Assembly: GCF_945285465.1 (NCBI RefSeq)
Contig: NZ_CALYQK010000014.1
Span: forward strand, 1 to 37,921
DNA: 37,921 bases
Direction of reading: 5' to 3'
From: an uncultured Bartonella sp.
Lineage (GTDB): Bacteria > Pseudomonadota > Alphaproteobacteria > Rhizobiales > Rhizobiaceae
Shown here: positions 8,101-19,323 of the stretch, in pieces
Numbering within the stretch: the first letter of the stretch is position 1
Layout of the letters: every line of letters starts with the position of its first letter
The notes under the pieces: model-generated
Seen by the model: the letters and a program-made list of their open reading frames with translations, nothing else
Told to the model about the DNA's origin: nothing
Database searches by the model: none
Made by a program: the position numbers and the translations under genes

Positions 8101-11100
8101 CTAACCGATATCGCGCATTTTTTCAGCCGTTTGCAAATCAACCGATACGAGTTGCGAAACGCCCTGCTCTCCCATGGTAACACCAAAAAGGCGATCCATT
8201 CGCGCCATGGTAATCGGATTATGTGTAATAACGATAAAACGTGTTTTTGTCGACTTGGACATCTCGTCCATCAAATTGCAGTAACGTTCGACATTGTGGT
8301 CATCAAGTGGCGCATCGACTTCATCAAGCACACAAATTGGTGCCGGACTGGTTAAAAAAACCGCAAATATAAGAGCCATCGCCGTTAAAGCTTGTTCGCC
8401 ACCTGATAAAAGTGTCATGGTTTGCGGTTTTTTTCCCGGTGGACGCGCCAGAATTTCTACTCCCGCATCAAGAGGATCGTCCGACTCGACAAGTTGTAAT
8501 TCTGCTGTTCCGCCGCCAAACAAATGATGATAGAGTCGCTGGAACTCGAAATTCACTTTGGTAAATGCCGAAATCAGGCGCTCACGACCTTCATGGTTGA
8601 GATTCTGGATGGCTAGACGCAATTTCTTTATTGCCTCAACGACGTCGTCGCGTTCGCCGGTAATGGCATCAAAGCGTGTGCGTAACTCTTTTTCTTCCTC
8701 ATCAGCACGTAAATTAACCGCTCCCAGTCGTTCCCGCTCTATGCGCAGCCTTTCCAGTTGATGTTCGAGCGTTTCGACATCTGGTAATTTTTTGCCCACC
8801 GTTAATTGCGCTAGTCGTAAAGTTTCATGAGGAGGACAGTTCAACGCTTCCGCTATTCGTGCTTCAATATCTTGGCGCCGTTCGACGGCCGCGTTAAGCC
8901 GCTCTTCGGCACGGGCACGTTCTTCGCGGCTGGAAGACAACTTTGCAAATGCTTCCGACGTTTGTTTATCAAGCATGGTTTGCACATTTTCCGCCTGTGC
9001 CAGCCGATCCATTAGTTTCTGCCCCTCGGCCTCTTTTTGTAACAGCGCATCAAGAAGATTTTGCCGCCTTTCCTCCATTCCCTCGGGTATTTCAGCCAAT
9101 TGTTCAGCCTCTAACATTGCCTCTTTGCGCCGCGCAACCAAAGCTTCGATCTGGTGTCCTGCATTTTCAATGCGCTTCACCCAATTTTTCCGCTCCGCCC
9201 CAATGTTTTCGAGCCGGCGTCGGCGCGCACTGGCATTATGTTTCCAATTTTGCAACCGTGCCAGCGCTTCCGAAACTTCTGCCCTCCGGGATGACAATTT
9301 CAAGGAAAAAGCGCTGACTTTTGCTTCAAGTGCCGTGATGTCGGGTAATTTTTTTTGCTCGTTTTCGCCAATCAGATGTATTTTCTTGGCTTCATCAAAC
9401 TCATCTTGATAATGGCGCGCATTTTCTTCCAGTGCCGCAAGACGAAGGCGATGTTCGTTTGTATGCCGTTCGATCTCGCTAAAATATTGTTGGGCTTTGT
9501 CGCGATTTTCACGATTTGAACGAAGCTTTGTCCGGCAATCGCGCTCATACGATTGTGCTTCTTCGACCGCCTTTTGCCGTTTGCGTAAATCTGCTTCTGC
9601 ATTATTCAAAGCTTCGCGCGCGTGTTCGATAAGATGTGATAGTTCGTTAAGGCGATTTTTTTGTGCAAGACGTTGTGCGGCAGCTGTAGGCGCATCTTCT
9701 CTTGCCTGCAAACCGTCCCAGCGCCATAAAGCACCCTTTGGACTTACCAATTTTTGCCCTACTGCCAATCTTTGCTGCAATTTTCCGCCATCTTTGTCAT
9801 CAACAACGCCAATCTGGCAGAGAGCATCGTGCAAAGCTTGCGGTGCGGTGACAAAATGGGAAAGTGATTGCACCCCTTCGGGAAGGGCTGAAATATCGCA
9901 ACTGCTTCGTTTACCACTCCAAAATAGTGGCGCACCTTCTTCGAGTGAACCTTCAAGATCATCGCCCAATGCCGCCCCCAAAGCAATTTCATAGCCAGCC
10001 CGTACAGAGATTTGATCAACTACCGGTGAAAATTTGTCCTGTATAAATGAACCAAGAAGTTGGTCCAGCGTGCGTGCCTCTGTCACGAGGCCATTCAATT
10101 CATCGCGGCAATTGCCAACATGGGGACGTAAAGCATTTTCTGCCTCTCGCGCCGCTTCAATTGCCGTTTCGCTTTGTTGCTGAATTTCTTCACTTTCGGC
10201 CAGTAAAGTCTCTGCCGTTTGCAATCTTGCAGTTGCTTCTTGAAGCTCGCCAGACAATTGCAATTTGGTGCGCAAACTGTCAATTTGACCGGTCACCTCG
10301 GCGAGATTTTGATGCAACCTTTCACTCCGTTTTATAACGTCTGAAATCTGCTTGCCAATCCGCTCTTCGTCGGCTTTTGCCTTTGCCAGTTCTTGGGTGA
10401 GTGCTTGCGATTGCCCTTCACTCTCATCCAATATGGCTTGTAACTCGTCAAGATGAACTTGAAGTTCGGTCTCTGTCTGCGCCTGCTCTTCTGCTTCCGC
10501 CGTTAAAATACCTTCCTCTTCGTCCAATCTTGCCAGACTTTGCCGATCCTCGACAACAAGCTGTTCTTCACGAGCAATATCGGTTGCAAGCTGCTCAAGT
10601 CGAAGCAGTAATTCCGACTGTCGCTGCCGATTGCGTTTTTCTTCCTCATCAAGTTGCTTCAGCTCTATATTTAGCCTTTGGTAGGCCGCTGATGCTTTTG
10701 CCGCTTCCTCGCGCAAAGGCGGAAGAGTGTTTTTACTATTTTCCTGCGCTTTTTCCGCCCGCATATGAGCCTGCGCTTTTTCCGCAACAAGCATAGTGGC
10801 GCTGTTTAAGGCACTTAGAGCTTCTGCTTCCTGCGTTTTACTTTCCGACCAGCGCAAATAAAATAGACCAGCTTCAGCCTGCCGAATGTCGGCCGAAAGC
10901 GATTTAAACCGGTTTGCCTGCCGTGTTTGCCGTTTCAAGCTTTCAATGCGCGAGGCTAGATCGCCGACAACATCTTCAAGCCGGTCAAGATTGCCTTCTG
11001 CCGCGCGCAGACGTAGCTCGGCTTCATGTCTGCGGCTATAAAGGCCAGAAATGCCAGCCGCCTCTTCCAACAAGGCACGGCGTGCCTGCGGTTTTGCCTG

Positions 11101-11559
11101 GATCAGTTCGCCAATGCGCCCCTGCCCGACCATAGATGGCGAGCGCGCGCCAGTTGACTGATCAGCAAACAACAATTGGACATCTTTGGCACGAACGTCT
11201 TTTCCGTTTATGCGATAGAGCGAGCCTGAATCCCGCTCGATACGACGCGAGACCTGCAATTCATCCGCTTCATTGAAGGTAGCAGGTGCACTACGATCCA
11301 AATTGTCTAGAAAAAGCGTCACTTCGGCAAAATTACGCGGCGGCCGTGTTGCCGAACCGGAAAAAATAACATCATCCATGCCGGATGCCCGCATATTTTT
11401 GTAGGAATTTTCACCCATAACCCAACGCAGAGCTTCGACCAAATTCGATTTTCCGCATCCATTCGGGCCAACAATACCGGTAAGCCCCCGTTCAATCACG
11501 AGCTCCTGAGCTTCGACAAATGATTTAAAGCCGACAAGTCGCAGCTTGGTAAACTGCAT
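8101..11559 (-). CDS. smc: Chromosome segregation ATPase SMC
   Basis: A full-length SMC of 1152 residues, which in known systems pairs with ScpA/ScpB to organise and segregate the chromosome. The N-terminal Walker A motif GPNGCGKSN is at residues 31-39. Two long Glu/Lys/Gln/Ala-rich coiled coils flank a hinge domain at about residues 500-650 (SPVVDQISVRAGYEIALGAA). The C-terminal ABC signature LLSGGEQALTAMAL and the Walker B/D-loop region CVLDEVDAPLDD are near residues 1060-1100. It is the last gene of the DUF721 > DsbA-like > smc minus-strand run, and a probable terminator sits in the 73-base gap after the DsbA-like gene. Confidence 0.97.
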   Translation of the reverse strand: MQFTKLRLVGFKSFVEAQELVIERGLTGIVGPNGCGKSNLVEALRWVMGENSYKNMRASGMDDVIFSGSATRPPRNFAEVTLFLDNLDRSAPATFNEADELQVSRRIERDSGSLYRINGKDVRAKDVQLLFADQSTGARSPSMVGQGRIGELIQAKPQARRALLEEAAGISGLYSRRHEAELRLRAAEGNLDRLEDVVGDLASRIESLKRQTRQANRFKSLSADIRQAEAGLFYLRWSESKTQEAEALSALNSATMLVAEKAQAHMRAEKAQENSKNTLPPLREEAAKASAAYQRLNIELKQLDEEEKRNRQRQSELLLRLEQLATDIAREEQLVVEDRQSLARLDEEEGILTAEAEEQAQTETELQVHLDELQAILDESEGQSQALTQELAKAKADEERIGKQISDVIKRSERLHQNLAEVTGQIDSLRTKLQLSGELQEATARLQTAETLLAESEEIQQQSETAIEAAREAENALRPHVGNCRDELNGLVTEARTLDQLLGSFIQDKFSPVVDQISVRAGYEIALGAALGDDLEGSLEEGAPLFWSGKRSSCDISALPEGVQSLSHFVTAPQALHDALCQIGVVDDKDGGKLQQRLAVGQKLVSPKGALWRWDGLQAREDAPTAAAQRLAQKNRLNELSHLIEHAREALNNAEADLRKRQKAVEEAQSYERDCRTKLRSNRENRDKAQQYFSEIERHTNEHRLRLAALEENARHYQDEFDEAKKIHLIGENEQKKLPDITALEAKVSAFSLKLSSRRAEVSEALARLQNWKHNASARRRRLENIGAERKNWVKRIENAGHQIEALVARRKEAMLEAEQLAEIPEGMEERRQNLLDALLQKEAEGQKLMDRLAQAENVQTMLDKQTSEAFAKLSSSREERARAEERLNAAVERRQDIEARIAEALNCPPHETLRLAQLTVGKKLPDVETLEHQLERLRIERERLGAVNLRADEEEKELRTRFDAITGERDDVVEAIKKLRLAIQNLNHEGRERLISAFTKVNFEFQRLYHHLFGGGTAELQLVESDDPLDAGVEILARPPGKKPQTMTLLSGGEQALTAMALIFAVFLTSPAPICVLDEVDAPLDDHNVERYCNLMDEMSKSTKTRFIVITHNPITMARMDRLFGVTMGEQGVSQLVSVDLQTAEKMRDIG

Positions 11560-11577
11560 AAATCTACCTTCAGATTA

Positions 11578-11608
11578 CAAAAAAGGATGCAGCAAACGGC
11601 CACATCCT
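11578..11608 (-). terminator. Probable intrinsic terminator between the dsbA-like gene and smc
   Basis: Aggatg (11584-11589) and catcct (11603-11608) form a six-pair stem with a 13-base loop. The A run at 11579-11584 gives a U tract on the minus strand, just past the stop of the DsbA-like gene at 11633. The stem is short, so the call is moderate. It would mean that smc has its own promoter or depends on read-through. Confidence 0.4.
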
Positions 11609-11632
11609 CCTTTATATCACATAATTATATCC

Positions 11633-12319
11633 TTAAAGGAAGCTATCAATTATAGAAGACATTTCTTCCACAGACAAAGCACCTTCATATTTCTTGCCAT
11701 TGATAAAAAAGGTCGGTGTGGAACTTACACCAAATTCCTTTCCACGTTCAAAAGAATTTTTAACCTCATCCAGTATAGACTGATTTTTCAAACACTCTTC
11801 AAAAGCTTTGTCATCAAGCCCCGCCATTGACGCGATCTTTTTTAACGGCGGCAGTGCATCTTGTGCGGCTGCCCATTCCATCTGTTTTTCAAACAATACC
11901 TGAATCATCGGAAAATAACGATCTTTTGCGACACAACGGGCAAGCATATAGCCCGCCTGTGAGCGCGGATCATAGGCAAACTCGCGAAATACCAGTTTTG
12001 CCTTGCCTGTTTTGATATATTTTTCGTAGATTTCGGGTAAGGTTTTATTATAGAAATCTCCGCAATGGCCGCACGTTAACGAAGCATATTCGACGATTGT
12101 CACCGGTGCATCGGCATTGCCTTCCACCATATCTGTATTTTTGCCCAAGTCGAGCAATTTGGCCATATCGACGTTTTCTACCGATTTGACCTCGACAGGC
12201 TTGGCGTCCGCCGTTTTGCTTTCAACAGCATGAGCGGACAAAACGGCAAAACATGTTGTTGCCGCAAGTCCCAAGGCTGTAGCAAACGAACGAAGACAAT
12301 TGTTTTTCTTAGCGACCAT
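11633..12319 (-). CDS. Exported DsbA-family thiol:disulfide oxidoreductase
   Basis: A 228-residue periplasmic thioredoxin-fold protein. The signal peptide covers about residues 1-30 (LGLAATTCFAVLSAHA). The redox motif CGHC sits in the segment ASLTCGHCGDFYNKTLP, followed by FREFAYDPRSQAGYM. The cis-proline region reads GVSSTPTFFINGKKYEG. The frame is open further upstream to 12400, but I chose the ATG at 12319 because it follows a gaggtg ribosome site and starts a normal signal peptide. It probably forms or isomerises disulfides in exported proteins. The thioredoxin_4/BdbD-like group to which it appears to belong is often adjacent to smc in this order. Confidence 0.9.
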   Translation of the reverse strand: MVAKKNNCLRSFATALGLAATTCFAVLSAHAVESKTADAKPVEVKSVENVDMAKLLDLGKNTDMVEGNADAPVTIVEYASLTCGHCGDFYNKTLPEIYEKYIKTGKAKLVFREFAYDPRSQAGYMLARCVAKDRYFPMIQVLFEKQMEWAAAQDALPPLKKIASMAGLDDKAFEECLKNQSILDEVKNSFERGKEFGVSSTPTFFINGKKYEGALSVEEMSSIIDSFL

Positions 12320-12450
12320 AACGGCACCTCTATATAATTTTTCTGTTAAAATTTGGAATGAAGCATGCCGAAAGACAAGCTTTTTCTTTTTATAAGGCAC
12401 AGTTGCGCACTTGTCTTGGCCTAATTATTAAATTTTTTGTAACAACAGAC

Positions 12451-12942
12451 TCATTTTTGCGCAAAAATAGCTAATCCCAGATTATACAAAGAGTTCCTTA
12501 GTTCCTCGTTTTCAATCTGTCTGGTCAATTCGCCAACAACCTTGCGATCGGTTTCGTCAATTACTGCCCGCACATTGGGTTTTACCGCATCCTGCTCGAC
12601 AACACATTGTTCTATTTTAATGCGGCTTATAGCCACATAGCCAAAAAATGCATTAATACGTTGAAGAATTTCGATATTTTCATGGGCTAAAATCATTGCT
12701 GCATAGCCTTCACAGCCAACAACCAATGTCGCCGGTTTAAACGGATCATCAACACTTATCCGCCTTGGCCAGATAATTTTAAGCGGCATTGTGCTGTGGG
12801 CAATATGTTCTCCCACAAGATGGGGCCAGTTTTCTATAAGTTCCAGGCTAAGTCCGGTTTTTTTTTGCAAAACAGGATCAAGAAGGCTCGCGACCGTCTT
12901 AGCAAGTGGTTGAAATTGTTTCGTTTTTGGCTTCAAACCCAT
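12451..12942 (-). CDS. DUF721 (DciA-like) protein
   Basis: A 163-residue protein with the DUF721 pattern: a basic N terminus (MGLKPKTKQFQPLAK), then a WPHLVGEHIAHSTMPLKI segment and a beta-rich stretch TLVVGCEGYAAMILAHEN followed by ILQRINAFFGY. DciA, the best-studied member, loads the replicative helicase in bacteria that lack DnaC. Whether this short form does the same is inferred from the family only. Its ATG shares one base with the stop of the upstream epimerase gene (TAATG at 12942), with a G-rich ribosome site inside the epimerase 3' end, so translation is probably coupled. Confidence 0.8.
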   Translation of the reverse strand: MGLKPKTKQFQPLAKTVASLLDPVLQKKTGLSLELIENWPHLVGEHIAHSTMPLKIIWPRRISVDDPFKPATLVVGCEGYAAMILAHENIEILQRINAFFGYVAISRIKIEQCVVEQDAVKPNVRAVIDETDRKVVGELTRQIENEELRNSLYNLGLAIFAQK

Positions 12943-13916
12943 TATTGCCCCCGATAATGTTTAAACCAATCAACAAATTTTCCGATACCTTGGCTAATTG
13001 ACACTTTCGGGTGAAAGGAAAAATCCCTTTCGGCAAGCGAAATATCCGCATAGGTTTTTTCTACATCGCCTGGCGGCATCGGACAAAGCTCGGTCAAAGC
13101 TTTATTGCCTGTTGCCCTTTCGATCGTTGCGACAAACTCCGCTAATTCTACCGGCTCGTTATTGCCGAGATTATAAATATCAGCAACCTTTTGCGGCTCC
13201 TTTATAACTTTTTTAACCACTGCAACAACGCCGTCCACAATATCATCAATATAGGTAAAATCGCGTTGCATTCTACCATAGTTAAAAAGTTTTATCACGC
13301 GCCTTGAAAGAATAGCATCGGTAAAAAGCCAAGGTGCCATGTCGGGCCTTCCCCACGGTCCATAAACGGTAAAAAACCGCAAGCCGGTGGTCTTTAGCTT
13401 ATATACATGGGCATAGGAATAAGCAAGTAATTCGCCAGCACGCTTTGTTGCCGCATAAACCGACACCGGATGGTCAACTCTATCGCTTTCCGAAAATGGT
13501 ACTTTTCTGTTTGCCCCATAAACCGATGAAGAGCTGGCATAAACAACCGGCGGGCAAGGTGAGAATTTCAACGCCTGTTCAAAAATTCTAACCGTCCCTT
13601 CTACATTGGCGTTTACATAAGCCGACGGGTTTTCTATCGAATAACGAACACCGGCTTGCGCAGCTAGATGAACGATAACATCGACATTTTTTTCTTTGCC
13701 AACCGCTTGATCAAGTTCTGTTTCGTCAGAAATATCGGCTTTTATAAACCGGAAACAGGGATGATCGCCAATCTCGTGTAATCGAGCATTTTTTAATTGT
13801 GGCGAATAATAATTGTTGAGATTATCAAGGCCGATTACTTGAAAACCCTGTTGCAAGAGCTCCTTTGTTGTGGAAAAGCCGATAAAACCGGCTGCACCCG
13901 TAACAATTGCCTTCAT
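12942..13916 (-). CDS. NAD-dependent epimerase, UDP-glucuronate 4-epimerase type
   Basis: A 324-residue short-chain-dehydrogenase-type sugar nucleotide epimerase. The Rossmann motif GAAGFIG is at residues 7-13, then HLAAQAGVRYS, the catalytic YAATK (Tyr-x3-Lys) near 150, and RFFTVYGPWGRPDMA, which is typical of UDP-glucuronate/galacturonate 4-epimerases. The product would be a UDP-hexuronate for envelope polysaccharide. It overlaps the glycosyltransferase gene upstream by four bases (ATGA, 13913-13916) and touches the DUF721 gene downstream, so two envelope genes and a replication-linked gene form one cluster. UDP-glucose 4-epimerase activity cannot be excluded. Confidence 0.87.
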   Translation of the reverse strand: MKAIVTGAAGFIGFSTTKELLQQGFQVIGLDNLNNYYSPQLKNARLHEIGDHPCFRFIKADISDETELDQAVGKEKNVDVIVHLAAQAGVRYSIENPSAYVNANVEGTVRIFEQALKFSPCPPVVYASSSSVYGANRKVPFSESDRVDHPVSVYAATKRAGELLAYSYAHVYKLKTTGLRFFTVYGPWGRPDMAPWLFTDAILSRRVIKLFNYGRMQRDFTYIDDIVDGVVAVVKKVIKEPQKVADIYNLGNNEPVELAEFVATIERATGNKALTELCPMPPGDVEKTYADISLAERDFSFHPKVSISQGIGKFVDWFKHYRGQ

Positions 13917-14848
13917 TTTTCACTGCTCTTTTTTTTCTGCAAATGCCCTTTCGCAAGGCCATAAATGATACGACGAATATAGTCTGAAGCTCGAAAAAAT
14001 AAAACTCCTGACCGTTTCCAGCTCGATAAACGTACATTACGATAAGTCTCACGATTAATAGCAATAGTTAAATCGGGTGTTGGCAAAAATTCGATAATAT
14101 TTCGATTGGTTGAAAAAATCTCAAAGCCGGTCCAGCCGCGTTCAAGGGCGACATCATAAGGCAAACCCATCGGTGTGAGTTTGGCGATTAACTTTTTTGC
14201 TCCCTCTTTTGTTACCATATAGGCGGCGGCACTTCCCGATGGACCATGCAAAAATCGACCTATAGAAACCTTATCGGATACATCCATATAGCGGTGAAAC
14301 AATCGGTACCGATGGTTTGCAAGCTTGATTACATCCCAGCCTTCGATCTGTACCAGTTCATTAATGACAGTAATAAAATTTTTATTAAATCCGACATCAT
14401 CTTCAGCAATGACCGCATATGGGGCATCACCATTCACAACCGCCGACAAAGCATGTAAATGGCTCAAATAACATCCCGCCTCGCCGGGCAAAATATTTTT
14501 TCCGTGTCTGCTCCGGAACCGCTTGAAATTGATTTCCGGCGTGTGAAAGATATCTATTTGGCTGCCATCTACCGCACTTACCCTATTATAATTCAACCCG
14601 ACTTTCCCGGCCGAATGCGAAATTCTCTCATAGCGTTCTTTCGAGCGATCAAGATTAAGTATATGAACGGGAATATCCAATGCGTTCCTCGACAATCTAT
14701 TGTTTGAACGACTTTTAACGATAACGGCTTTGTTTTTCAAGCCGTTAAGAGATGCAGGCAAATTAGTGATTTTGGTAAAAAATGTAAACGCATTTAACAA
14801 CAAAACGCAAAGCTTCTGAAGGTCGTATAAAATCTCGGGTAAAACCAA
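13913..14848 (-). CDS. Glycosyltransferase family 25 (LPS/LOS type)
   Basis: The 311-residue frame matches GT25 lipooligosaccharide glycosyltransferases: PVHILNLDRSKERYERI, then LNYNRVSAVDG, LPGEAGCYLSHLHAL and the EDD metal/donor motif in YAVIAEDDVGF. The likely role is transfer of a hexose to the core or O-chain of LPS. The start is uncertain. The frame opens with a TTG at 14848, 13 bases after an aggaga ribosome-like site, and the conserved domain starts only near residue 58, so a later start is possible. A hydrophobic stretch near residues 10-25 might anchor it to the membrane. It is coupled to the epimerase by an ATGA overlap. Confidence 0.83.
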   Translation of the reverse strand: MVLPEILYDLQKLCVLLLNAFTFFTKITNLPASLNGLKNKAVIVKSRSNNRLSRNALDIPVHILNLDRSKERYERISHSAGKVGLNYNRVSAVDGSQIDIFHTPEINFKRFRSRHGKNILPGEAGCYLSHLHALSAVVNGDAPYAVIAEDDVGFNKNFITVINELVQIEGWDVIKLANHRYRLFHRYMDVSDKVSIGRFLHGPSGSAAAYMVTKEGAKKLIAKLTPMGLPYDVALERGWTGFEIFSTNRNIIEFLPTPDLTIAINRETYRNVRLSSWKRSGVLFFRASDYIRRIIYGLAKGHLQKKKSSEK

Positions 14849-15021
14849 GCTATTTTATTGTTCTCCTATTGTTCCGCGCCGTTTTTTTAGAAAATTTTGC
14901 TTTTCATTTTCTCTTTTCCTCATCTCATTCACTCGCGATTTTGTGATTTTTCTTTGTCAATGATGCAAAATATCAATCCGGTAGACACCGAAATTGAGTG
15001 TAATTTCGACCGGAGTTGCAA

Positions 15022-16349
15022 ATGTCGGAAGCCCAACAACCATCTTCTGGCGTTGATCGCCATGATACGCGCAAAAGAGTTTTCGCCATTATTGCCAGTG
15101 CTTCTGGTAATCTTGTTGAATGGTATGATTTTTACATTTATGCTTTTGCATCAATTTATTTTGCCAACCAGTTTTACCCTTCCGGAGACGATCAGGTTGC
15201 AGCCCTTTTAAAAACTGCAGGCGTTTTCTTTATCGGTTTTTTGATGCGTCCGATTGGCGGCTATATCTTCGGCCGCATTGGTGACCGTTATGGGCGCAAG
15301 CCGTCCATGACGATTTCTGTTGTCATCATGTGTCTGGGGTCGCTCGTCATCGCTGTTCTTCCTACTTATTCAACATGGGGAAATAGTGCCGGCATTATCC
15401 TGCTTCTCGTGCGCATGATGCAGGGGCTTTCGGTAGGCGGTGAATACGGAACAACAGCGACATATAGACATATATGAGTGAAGTTGCGTTAAAAGGTCGG
15501 CGTGTTTTTTTCAGTTCGTTTCAATATGTCACTCTTGTTGGTGGGCAGCTTCTTGCCGTTCTTGTTGTCGTTATACTGGAACTTTTCCTTGATGAAACTC
15601 GACTTAAAGCCTGGGGATAGCGCATTCCTTTTGTAATTGGTGCTTTGACAGCAGTAATTGCCTTTTATCTTCGTCGCTCGCTCCATGAAACATCGACAGA
15701 ACATTCACGCTCCAGTGTTGAAGCCGGAAGCCTGATCGGCCTTTTAAAAAACCATACACGTTCGTTTCTTATTGTCGTCGGTTTTACCTCTGGCGGCTCG
15801 TTGACGTTTTACACCTACACAACTTATATGCAAAAATATTTGGTCACAACAACCGGTTTACCGGCCAAAGACGCCAATACCATGATGCTTGGAGCGCTGT
15901 TTATTTTTATGGTGCTACAGCCTTTTTTGGGTATGTTGGCTGATCGGATAGGCACCAGAACATCGTTGTTGCTATGGTCTTTTCTGTCGATAATTCTGAC
16001 TATTCCGGCTTTAGGGGTGATAGGCACGACGCATAATAAAGTTTTGGCATTTTTAATGATCATCGTTATGCTGGCGATAACCTGTTTCTACACTTCTATT
16101 GCCGGCATTGTGAAAGCTGAGATGTTCCCTGCTTGCGTACGAGCCTTAGGTGTCGGATTTTCTTATACTGTTGCCAATGCATTATTTGGCGGTTCGGCCG
16201 AATATGTCGCATTGTGGTTCAAAAACCAGGGCGTTGGCAATTATTTCTATTGGTATGTAACCGTTATGATGGTGATCGCTTTTTGTTGCGCTTATAAAAT
16301 GAATGACGCTCGTAAGGGTAGCTATTTACAAGAACACGACGTCGACTGA
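15022..16349 (+). pseudogene. MFS transporter of the metabolite:H+ symporter (MHS, KgtP-like) family, broken
   Basis: The N-terminal third (ATG at 15022, ribosome site cggag at 15011-15015) shows MHS marks: [36 protein letters not shown] and [17 protein letters not shown]. The frame is then lost at 15459-15474, where the 8-mer gacatata is present twice in tandem. With one copy removed the sequence reads [13 protein letters not shown], as expected for the family. Further on, TAG at 15618-15620 interrupts AWG*RIPF, where the family has tryptophan (TGG). After that the frame is clean to 16349, including MLADRIGTRTS and a normal C terminus. The repaired protein would be about 441 residues, the normal family length. 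Two independent lesions in otherwise preserved sequence suggest recent loss. The substrate (an organic acid or osmolyte) cannot be assigned. Confidence 0.9.
15459..15474. repeat. 8-bp perfect tandem duplication that breaks the MFS gene
   Basis: Gacatata occurs at 15459-15466 and again at 15467-15474 with no spacer. One copy restores the family reading frame exactly, so the second copy is the inserted one. Confidence 0.9.
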
Positions 16350-16386
16350 AGTAACCGGATGCCAAAAAGAATAGTGCTGCCAGAAC

Positions 16387-16417
16387 AAAAGGCAGGTACA
16401 TTATGTGCCTGCCTTTT
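16387..16417 (+). terminator. Intrinsic terminator after the MFS pseudogene
   Basis: Ten paired bases, aaaaggcagg (16387-16396) with cctgcctttt (16408-16417), enclose an eleven-base loop whose ends can pair further, and T-rich sequence follows. It lies 38 bases past the transporter stop and separates it from mutY. Confidence 0.75.
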
Positions 16418-16455
16418 CCTTTGATTTTTTTGGCTGTCTGTGATTGTAGAACTTT

Positions 16456-17517
16456 ATGAAAGAATTTTCCGAAAAATTGCTTTGCTGGTACGACCAATAT
16501 CATCGCAACCTTCCATGGCGTATTGGCCCTGCCGATTTGGCAATGGGGCAAAAACCGGACCCTTACCGTGTATGGCTGTCAGAAATTATGCTGCAACAGA
16601 CAACCGTTGAAGCTGTCAAACCTTATTTTGACAAATTTATCAAACAATGGCCCAACGTTTTTGCGCTGGCCAGGTCCGATCTGGAAGATGTGCTTAAAGC
16701 CTGGGCAGGACTTGGTTATTATTCGCGTGCGCGAAATCTTAAACTGTGTGCTGAAAAGCTTGTCGCCGAATATCAGGGGATTTTTCCTGACACGCCAAAA
16801 AGCCTGAAAACTCTTCCCGGTATCGGCGATTATACCTCGGCCGCTATTGCTGCAATTGCCTATAACAAGCCGGTAGCCGTCGTTGATGGCAATGTCGAAC
16901 GGTTAATTTCGCGTCTATTTACGATAAAAACCGAAGTAAAAAAAGCAAAACGTGAAATAACCGAAAAAACACAAAATATGACTCCTCATAACCGCGCTGG
17001 CGATTTTGCGCAAAGCATGATGGATCTTGGGGCAACTATTTGCACCGTGCGGCAACCGCGTTGCATGATCTGCCCTGTCGAAAGTCTTTGCCATGCAAAA
17101 CAGGAAGGGGCGCCGGACATATACCCGATAAAGGCCGCGAAAGTTGCGCGACCTGAACGCACCGGAGCAGCTTTTGTCGCCATCAATTCTGATGGCGAGC
17201 TCTATCTGGAAAAACGGCACATGTCGGGGCTTTTGGGCGGCATGACACAAATTCCCAATTTATTCAGTGCCGAAAATAATTATTCTGTAACTGATGCGCC
17301 TTTTGCTGCCGATTGGCAGTTAAAAGGCAAAGCTCGCCATGTCTTTACCCATTTTTCGCTGGTTCTTGACGTTTTTTTGGCGCGGGATGTTGAAAAATCA
17401 GCCGCCGGTAATGGCTGGTGGTGCCCGCTTGACCAATTGGCTGATCAAGCGTTGCCGACAGTTATGAAAAAAGCAATTTCAGTCGCGCTTCCCGATATTT
17501 TCAACAGCAAAAAATAA
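16456..17517 (+). CDS. mutY: A/G-specific adenine glycosylase MutY
   Basis: A 353-residue base-excision repair enzyme that removes adenine mispaired with 8-oxoguanine. The helix-hairpin-helix GPD fold shows the catalytic glutamate region EIMLQQTTV, then WAGLGYYSRARNL, the HhH motif LPGIGDYTSAAI and the catalytic Asp in VVDGNVERL. The 4Fe-4S cluster cysteines fit C-x6-C-x2-C-x5-C (ICTVRQPRCMICPVESLC). The C-terminal Nudix-like domain that recognises oxoG follows from about residue 230 (LYLEKRHMSGLLGGM). Hairpin terminators lie on both sides, so it is probably transcribed alone. Confidence 0.96.
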   Translation: MKEFSEKLLCWYDQYHRNLPWRIGPADLAMGQKPDPYRVWLSEIMLQQTTVEAVKPYFDKFIKQWPNVFALARSDLEDVLKAWAGLGYYSRARNLKLCAEKLVAEYQGIFPDTPKSLKTLPGIGDYTSAAIAAIAYNKPVAVVDGNVERLISRLFTIKTEVKKAKREITEKTQNMTPHNRAGDFAQSMMDLGATICTVRQPRCMICPVESLCHAKQEGAPDIYPIKAAKVARPERTGAAFVAINSDGELYLEKRHMSGLLGGMTQIPNLFSAENNYSVTDAPFAADWQLKGKARHVFTHFSLVLDVFLARDVEKSAAGNGWWCPLDQLADQALPTVMKKAISVALPDIFNSKK

Positions 17518-17549
17518 AAGGCGGCGCATAAAGTGCGCACGCCTTTTTT
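17516..17549. terminator. Bidirectional intrinsic terminator between mutY and ccrM
   Basis: The stem aaaaggcg-gcgca (17516-17528) pairs with tgcgca-cgcctttt (17534-17547), with a five-base loop and runs of A before and T after it. It overlaps the mutY stop and lies 37 bases beyond the convergent ccrM stop, so it can serve both genes. Confidence 0.78.
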
Positions 17550-17585
17550 ATAGACCGGTGACTGGAGAAAAACCGGTCGTTTTGC

Positions 17586-19323
<1,738 letters not shown>

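Noticed and set aside
8943..9994. Several antisense frames of 120-165 residues inside smc
   Set aside because: They are rich in Ser/Ala/Arg/Cys, which is what the complement of Glu/Lys/Ala coiled-coil codons gives. No independent start signals were seen.
11633..12400. Longer start for the DsbA-like gene at 12400
   Set aside because: The extra 27 residues spoil the signal peptide, while the ATG at 12319 has a good ribosome site.
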